Shown: in pieces, positions 5,210-6,003 of the stretch
Position numbering within the stretch: position 1 is the stretch's first letter
Layout of the letters: the number at the start of each line of letters is the position of its first letter
The notes under the pieces: generated by a model
Databases searched by the model: none
Told to the model about the DNA's origin: nothing
The model's input: only the letters and a program-made list of their open reading frames with translations
Origin: Cytophagia bacterium
GTDB taxonomy: Bacteria > Bacteroidota > Bacteroidia > Cytophagales > Cyclobacteriaceae
Reading direction: 5' to 3'
NCBI GenBank assembly: GCA_013373005.1
Contig: JABXIP010000530.1
Location: forward strand, 1 to 6,003
Length of the DNA stretch: 6,003 bases
Translations under genes and position numbers: made by a program

Positions 5210-6003
5210 ATGAAAAAAATTACCATCCTCTCCTTACTTTTTCTCATTTCAATATCTCTCTTTAGCCAGGAAAAGGATGCTGCCTTTATTCGAAAAATTT
5301 ATGATGAAGCTTTGGAAAGAGGTGAAAGCTATGAAATGCTTCACTACCTCACCAAGAATATTGGAGGCAGATTGAGCGGCTCGCCACAAGCAGCTGCCGC
5401 TGTAGAGTGGAGCCGTCAGCAGATGATGGAATACGGTTTTGACACAGTTTACCTTCAGCCGGTAATGGTGCCTCATTGGACTCGTGGCGAAGTTGAAATT
5501 GGAAGAATTGTCAATTCAAAGAAGCTAGGTTCAATGGATATTGCGGTTACGTCTTTGGGTAATGCCGTAGGTACCGGGCCTGGTGGAACAGTGGCAGAGG
5601 TAATTGAAGTGCAGGATTTTCAAGAACTGGCAGAATTAGGCGAAGCCAAAATCAAAGGAAAGATAGTATTCTTCAACAGGCCTATGGATCCGAAATTGAT
5701 GGATACTTTCTCTGCTTATAGTGGAGCATCTAACCAAAGAGGAAGTGGGCCAACGGAGGCTGCGAAGTATGGTGCCATAGGAGTAGTTGTGCGTTCACTA
5801 AGTTCTTTCAAAGACAAAGTGCTGCATACAGGCAGTACCAACTACGGACTGAATGTACCGAAAATTCCAGCAGTGGCCATTACAGCTCATGATGCAGATT
5901 TTCTTAGCGCTCTTTTGAAAGATGATCCTAAGCTGCAGTTCTACTTCGAGACCCATGCCGAAATGTTGGAAGACGTACTCTCTTACAATGTGGTTGGAGA
6001 GAT
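5210..6003 (+). CDS. Secreted M28-family peptidase, carboxypeptidase Q-like (partial, 3' end outside window)
   Basis: The reading frame is open from ATG 5210 to the window edge, giving 264 residues with no stop. The N-terminus is a Sec signal peptide (MKK, hydrophobic core, ending LFSQ at about residue 20). Then comes a short helix and the block IGGRLSGSPQAAAAVEW, which is typical of the prodomain-like start of M28 peptidases of the carboxypeptidase Q / PA-domain group. Residues from about 110 to 245 resemble the protease-associated insert, with KGKIVFFNRPM, EAAKYGAIGVVVRS and VPKIPAVAIT. The final visible SYNVVGE normally precedes the di-zinc catalytic domain. None of the zinc ligands falls inside the window, so activity cannot be judged. 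The expected full length is about 450-470 residues. No strong ribosome-binding site is seen. The gene starts 10 bases after the CxxC gene and probably belongs to the lepB operon. Confidence 0.88.
   Translation, partial: MKKITILSLLFLISISLFSQEKDAAFIRKIYDEALERGESYEMLHYLTKNIGGRLSGSPQAAAAVEWSRQQMMEYGFDTVYLQPVMVPHWTRGEVEIGRIVNSKKLGSMDIAVTSLGNAVGTGPGGTVAEVIEVQDFQELAELGEAKIKGKIVFFNRPMDPKLMDTFSAYSGASNQRGSGPTEAAKYGAIGVVVRSLSSFKDKVLHTGSTNYGLNVPKIPAVAITAHDADFLSALLKDDPKLQFYFETHAEMLEDVLSYNVVGE

Noticed and set aside
5249..5476. 75-codon minus-strand open frame opposite the M28 peptidase
   Set aside because: The plus-strand frame has a signal peptide and M28 family blocks; this one has neither.

Overview
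The window looks like ordinary chromosomal DNA from a member of the Bacteroidota, probably a Cytophagales/Flavobacteriia-type marine or soil bacterium. The reasons are signal peptides ending in a 'AQ'/'SQ' cleavage region, short MKK-type lipoprotein leaders, starts with almost no Shine-Dalgarno sequence, a long (393-residue) signal peptidase I, moderate-to-low GC, and paralogous small lipoproteins of a type common in that phylum. The assignment is by pattern recognition only; no search was run.

Layout. Bases 1-90 are the 3' end of a plus-strand gene with a cytochrome c-like C-terminus. It converges, with only 6 bases between stop codons, on a five-gene minus-strand cluster read from 3409 down to 97: ABC transporter ATPase (3409-2774), FtsX/MacB-type permease (2777-1539, overlapping the ATPase by ATGA), a secreted CxxC protein resembling DUF3299 (1537-1070, 1 base after the permease stop), then two small paralogous lipoproteins (997-590 and 522-97). 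A 174-base intergenic region (3410-3583) separates this cluster from a divergent plus-strand operon: signal peptidase I lepB (3584-4765), a second DUF3299-like CxxC protein (4765-5199, overlapping by TAATG), and the first 264 residues of a secreted M28-type peptidase (5210 to the window edge).

How the genes may work together. The ATPase and permease form a type VII (MacB/LolCDE/FtsX-like) ABC system, which typically transmits mechanical force to the periplasm or extracts envelope molecules instead of importing solutes. The permease carries a His/Asp/Glu-rich periplasmic segment, and its downstream partner is a periplasmic protein whose only two cysteines form a CFFC motif. The combination ATPase + permease + DUF3299-like protein recalls the zinc-responsive PA4063-PA4066 operon of Pseudomonas aeruginosa (from memory). 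A role in envelope metal homeostasis or in metallation of an exported protein is therefore a reasonable but unproven inference. A second copy of the CxxC protein, translationally coupled to lepB and followed by a predicted zinc peptidase, is the most curious arrangement in the window.

No tRNA, rRNA, CRISPR array, insertion sequence or phage gene was seen.
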